A DNA stretch of 64,000 nucleotides from Vibrio penaeicida (GTDB lineage Bacteria > Pseudomonadota > Gammaproteobacteria > Enterobacterales > Vibrionaceae): contig NZ_JAUYVM010000003.1 of assembly GCF_030689305.1 (NCBI RefSeq), positions 248,001-312,000 of the forward strand, written 5' to 3'. Below, piece after piece: positions 62,192-64,000 of this stretch. Positions within the stretch are counted from its first letter, which is position 1, and each line of letters opens with the position of its first letter. The position numbers and the translations under genes are program-made. The notes under the pieces were generated by a model. That model did no database searches. It saw only the letters and a list, made by a program, of their open reading frames with translations, and was not told where the DNA came from.

Positions 62192-63127
62192 ATGCGTGTA
62201 GCGATATTAAGTTACCCCAATGTGGCGCTGTTTGAATTGGCATGTGCAGTAGAGCTGTTTGGTCTGCCAAGACCGGAGTTTGAAAACTGGTATCAGTGCG
62301 ATGTGGTGTCGTTTGAGTTCGATCCATTTGAATCTACGGCTGGGCTGCTGCTTCAAGCCAAGCAAGTAAGCAGCTTGAAAGGTTACGATATGCTGGTGGT
62401 ACCAAGCTGGCCTGCTCAAGGTATGGAGATTCCTTCTGCGTTAAAAGAGGCGGTTACCGCGTTCCATCAGGCAGGAATGCGAATGGTCTCTTTCTGCTCT
62501 GGTGCCTTTTTACTGGCAGAGCTAGGCGTATTTGATGGTCGGAACACCACAACGCATTGGCGATATGCCGATGCATTTCAACAGCGCTTTAAACACCTTC
62601 ATTACATTGATGATGTCCTTTACGTATACGATGGAAATATAGGGTGCTCAGCGGGAAGCGCATCTGCGATCGATCTTGGGTTAGAGATCATTCGGCAGGA
62701 TTATGGCTACGCCATCGCGAACCAAGTGGCGAGAAGGTTGGTGGTATCGGCACATCGGTTGGGAGGGCAATCCCAGTTTGTTGAAACTCCTATTTTGGAA
62801 GTCCCCAATCAGTTTTCACATTCGATAGACTGGGCGCTTTCTCATCTCAATGAGAATATTGAGGTTGATGCGCTTGCTTCTCGGGCTAGCATGTCGCGTC
62901 GAACTTTCGATCGTAAGTTTCGCACCAGTTTCAATTTAAGCCCCAAAGCATGGCTTACGCAGCAACGGCTTGAGAAAGCCAAAACGCTACTGGAAAACGA
63001 GCGCTACAGTGTCGAGAAAATCGCCGAGCTGAGTGGTTTTGAAAATGCCATAACCATGCGCCACCATTTTAGAAAGCAACTCAGTATCTCCCCAAATCAA
63101 TACCGAAATCAGTTTTCATCGATGTGA
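62192..63127 (+). CDS. ftrA: FtrA-type AraC-family regulator with GATase1-like domain
   Basis: A 311-residue regulator. Residues 1-185 are a DJ-1/PfpI-like (GATase1) sensor domain (VAILSYPNVALFELACAVELF; MVSFCSGAFLLAELG with the elbow Cys). Residues about 210-308 are the AraC DNA-binding domain with two helix-turn-helices (VDALASRASMSRRTFDRKFR; VEKIAELSGFENAITMRHHF). The start follows GGGAAAGG. It lies divergently from the rhodanese gene across about 200 bases. The effector is unknown. Confidence 0.87.
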   Translation: MRVAILSYPNVALFELACAVELFGLPRPEFENWYQCDVVSFEFDPFESTAGLLLQAKQVSSLKGYDMLVVPSWPAQGMEIPSALKEAVTAFHQAGMRMVSFCSGAFLLAELGVFDGRNTTTHWRYADAFQQRFKHLHYIDDVLYVYDGNIGCSAGSASAIDLGLEIIRQDYGYAIANQVARRLVVSAHRLGGQSQFVETPILEVPNQFSHSIDWALSHLNENIEVDALASRASMSRRTFDRKFRTSFNLSPKAWLTQQRLEKAKTLLENERYSVEKIAELSGFENAITMRHHFRKQLSISPNQYRNQFSSM

Positions 63128-63322
63128 TACTTCGATTGTTTTTTGTGCGTATTATTTGTTTTCTTTAACGTTACGCTTGATGGACTGAGCTTTTTATAAA
63201 ACTTCATCGCAATTTTGAAAGTAAGTGTTGCTATGCACTCGAATTGTCTTAGTAACATGATACTGTTTCCAAAAATGATGAGTGCAACAGCACAGCTATG
63301 GCGACGGGTTAAGGGAATAATT

Positions 63323-63580
63323 GTGATTGATGTAATGGCTGTTTCAGGGCTTGTCCTGTTTCTGCTTGGAAGTGTGCTGATAGTCACAGAGGCGTTTCGA
63401 AAAAGTAAACTTTGGGGAGTTGGGTGCTTGCTGTTAGGCCCTTTAATGGGCGTTTTGTTCACGTTTCTCAATTGGGAAAAAGCAAAAATACCTACCGCAA
63501 TGTGGATCTGTGGATTGGTTCTTGTTTTACTGGTTTTCTTCAAACAGCAACTGGGTTTTCAAAGTGGCGTGAGCGTCTAG
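63323..63580 (+). CDS. Small membrane protein
   Basis: An 85-residue protein from GTG 63323, six bases after AAGGGA. The frame is open upstream to 63215, but that part lacks a ribosome site. Three hydrophobic helices are visible (VSGLVLFLLGSVLIVT, VGCLLLGPLMGVLFTFL, MWICGLVLVLLVFF). No family is recognised. The next gene starts 13 bases after its stop, so they may form an operon. Confidence 0.6.
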   Translation: MIDVMAVSGLVLFLLGSVLIVTEAFRKSKLWGVGCLLLGPLMGVLFTFLNWEKAKIPTAMWICGLVLVLLVFFKQQLGFQSGVSV

Positions 63581-63593
63581 GAGAAGCGAAGAA

Positions 63594-64000
63594 ATGTATC
63601 ATACAGAAAGGCTGATCATTCGACATTTTGAATTATCGGATGCGGAATTTATTATTCAGTTACTCAATGATCCATTGTTTGTCCTTTATATCGGCGATAG
63701 AAACGTACGCACGATTGATGATGCCGAGGATTATCTAGAGCGAATCACTCAAAGCTATGCCCAATTTGGCTTTGGTTTGAGTATGGTTATGTTAAAAGAT
63801 ACTCAAACACCTATTGGCATGTGTGGCATATTGAAACGCGATGAGCTTGAATTGCCCGATTTGGGGTACGCATTGCTTACTGAATACAATGGGAAAGGCT
63901 ACGGTACAGAAGCATGCAATGCTGTACTCAAAGATGGCTTGGAAAATCACGATGTCCGTGAAATATTGGCTGTGACTTTGCCAAATAATCTTGCTTCTAA
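63594..64000 (+). CDS. GNAT-family N-acetyltransferase, 3' end beyond window
   Basis: About 135 residues are visible before the window ends. MYHTERLIIRHFELSDAEFI is the opening of RimJ-type acetyltransferases, and YNGKGYGTEACNAVLKDG is the acetyl-CoA-binding R/QxxGxG/A-type loop (here NGKGYG). AGGAGAAGC precedes the ATG. It probably acetylates an amino group of a small molecule or protein. The C-terminus is missing, so nothing further can be said. Confidence 0.85.
   Translation, partial: MYHTERLIIRHFELSDAEFIIQLLNDPLFVLYIGDRNVRTIDDAEDYLERITQSYAQFGFGLSMVMLKDTQTPIGMCGILKRDELELPDLGYALLTEYNGKGYGTEACNAVLKDGLENHDVREILAVTLPNNLAS

Noticed and set aside
1..64000. CRISPR arrays, tRNA or rRNA genes, insertion sequences
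   Set aside because: No regularly spaced repeats, tRNA-like cloverleaf segments, rRNA sequence or transposase genes were seen while reading either strand.

Overview
The window is chromosomal DNA from a marine gammaproteobacterium, almost certainly a Vibrio. The strongest argument is the type VI secretion (T6SS) locus: its gene order tssB-tssC-tssE-tssF-tssG-FHA-tssJ-tssK-tssL-clpV-vasH-vasI-vasJ-vasK-vasL is the order of the Vibrio cholerae main cluster. CBM-tailed serine proteases and copies of an ATACCCAAG-type palindrome also fit Vibrio. No rRNA, tRNA, CRISPR array, insertion sequence or prophage was recognised.

Region 1 (1-31456) is T6SS. Leftward from about 8.3 kb runs an hcp-vgrG effector operon: hcp, vgrG, a PAAR-lipase effector, two tandem ankyrin-repeat proteins that are immunity candidates, an exported protein of unknown function, and two DUF4123 adaptor genes, the last cut by the window edge. 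A well-formed sigma-54 promoter lies in front of hcp, and the window encodes the matching activator VasH. Rightward from 9.6 kb is the complete structural cluster, ending in a Sel1-type repeat protein.

Region 2 (31.7-37.2 kb) holds a CSS-EAL c-di-GMP phosphodiesterase, a secreted protein with a chitin-binding-like N-terminus and coiled-coil C-terminus, and two chymotrypsin-fold proteases with a similar carbohydrate-binding-like tail. A 1.1 kb AT-rich gap lies inside it.

Region 3 (37.3-40.8 kb, minus strand) is a four-gene operon that looks like an undescribed RiPP pathway. It has a precursor-like protein with a nitrile-hydratase-type leader and an extreme Ala/Val stretch, a radical SAM/SPASM enzyme, a SPASM-like partner without the radical SAM cysteines, and an aminoglycoside-phosphotransferase-fold kinase. 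No exporter or protease is present.

Region 4 (42.1-58.0 kb) has two diverged tandem copies of a five-gene cellulose-type operon: lipoprotein, BcsA, BcsB, BcsZ and a TPR protein. This resembles the type III (bcsN-A-B-Z-K) layout and not the BcsC-containing layout usual in gammaproteobacteria. A DUF6817-like gene and a YjbR-like gene sit between the copies.

Region 5 (58-64 kb) is ordinary chromosomal content: an alpha/beta hydrolase, a DoxX-like membrane protein, a membrane PH-like protein, a cold-shock protein, a 4-OT-type tautomerase, a rhodanese divergent from an FtrA-type AraC regulator, a small membrane protein and a truncated GNAT acetyltransferase.

All family assignments come from reading translated sequence and motifs; no database search was run.
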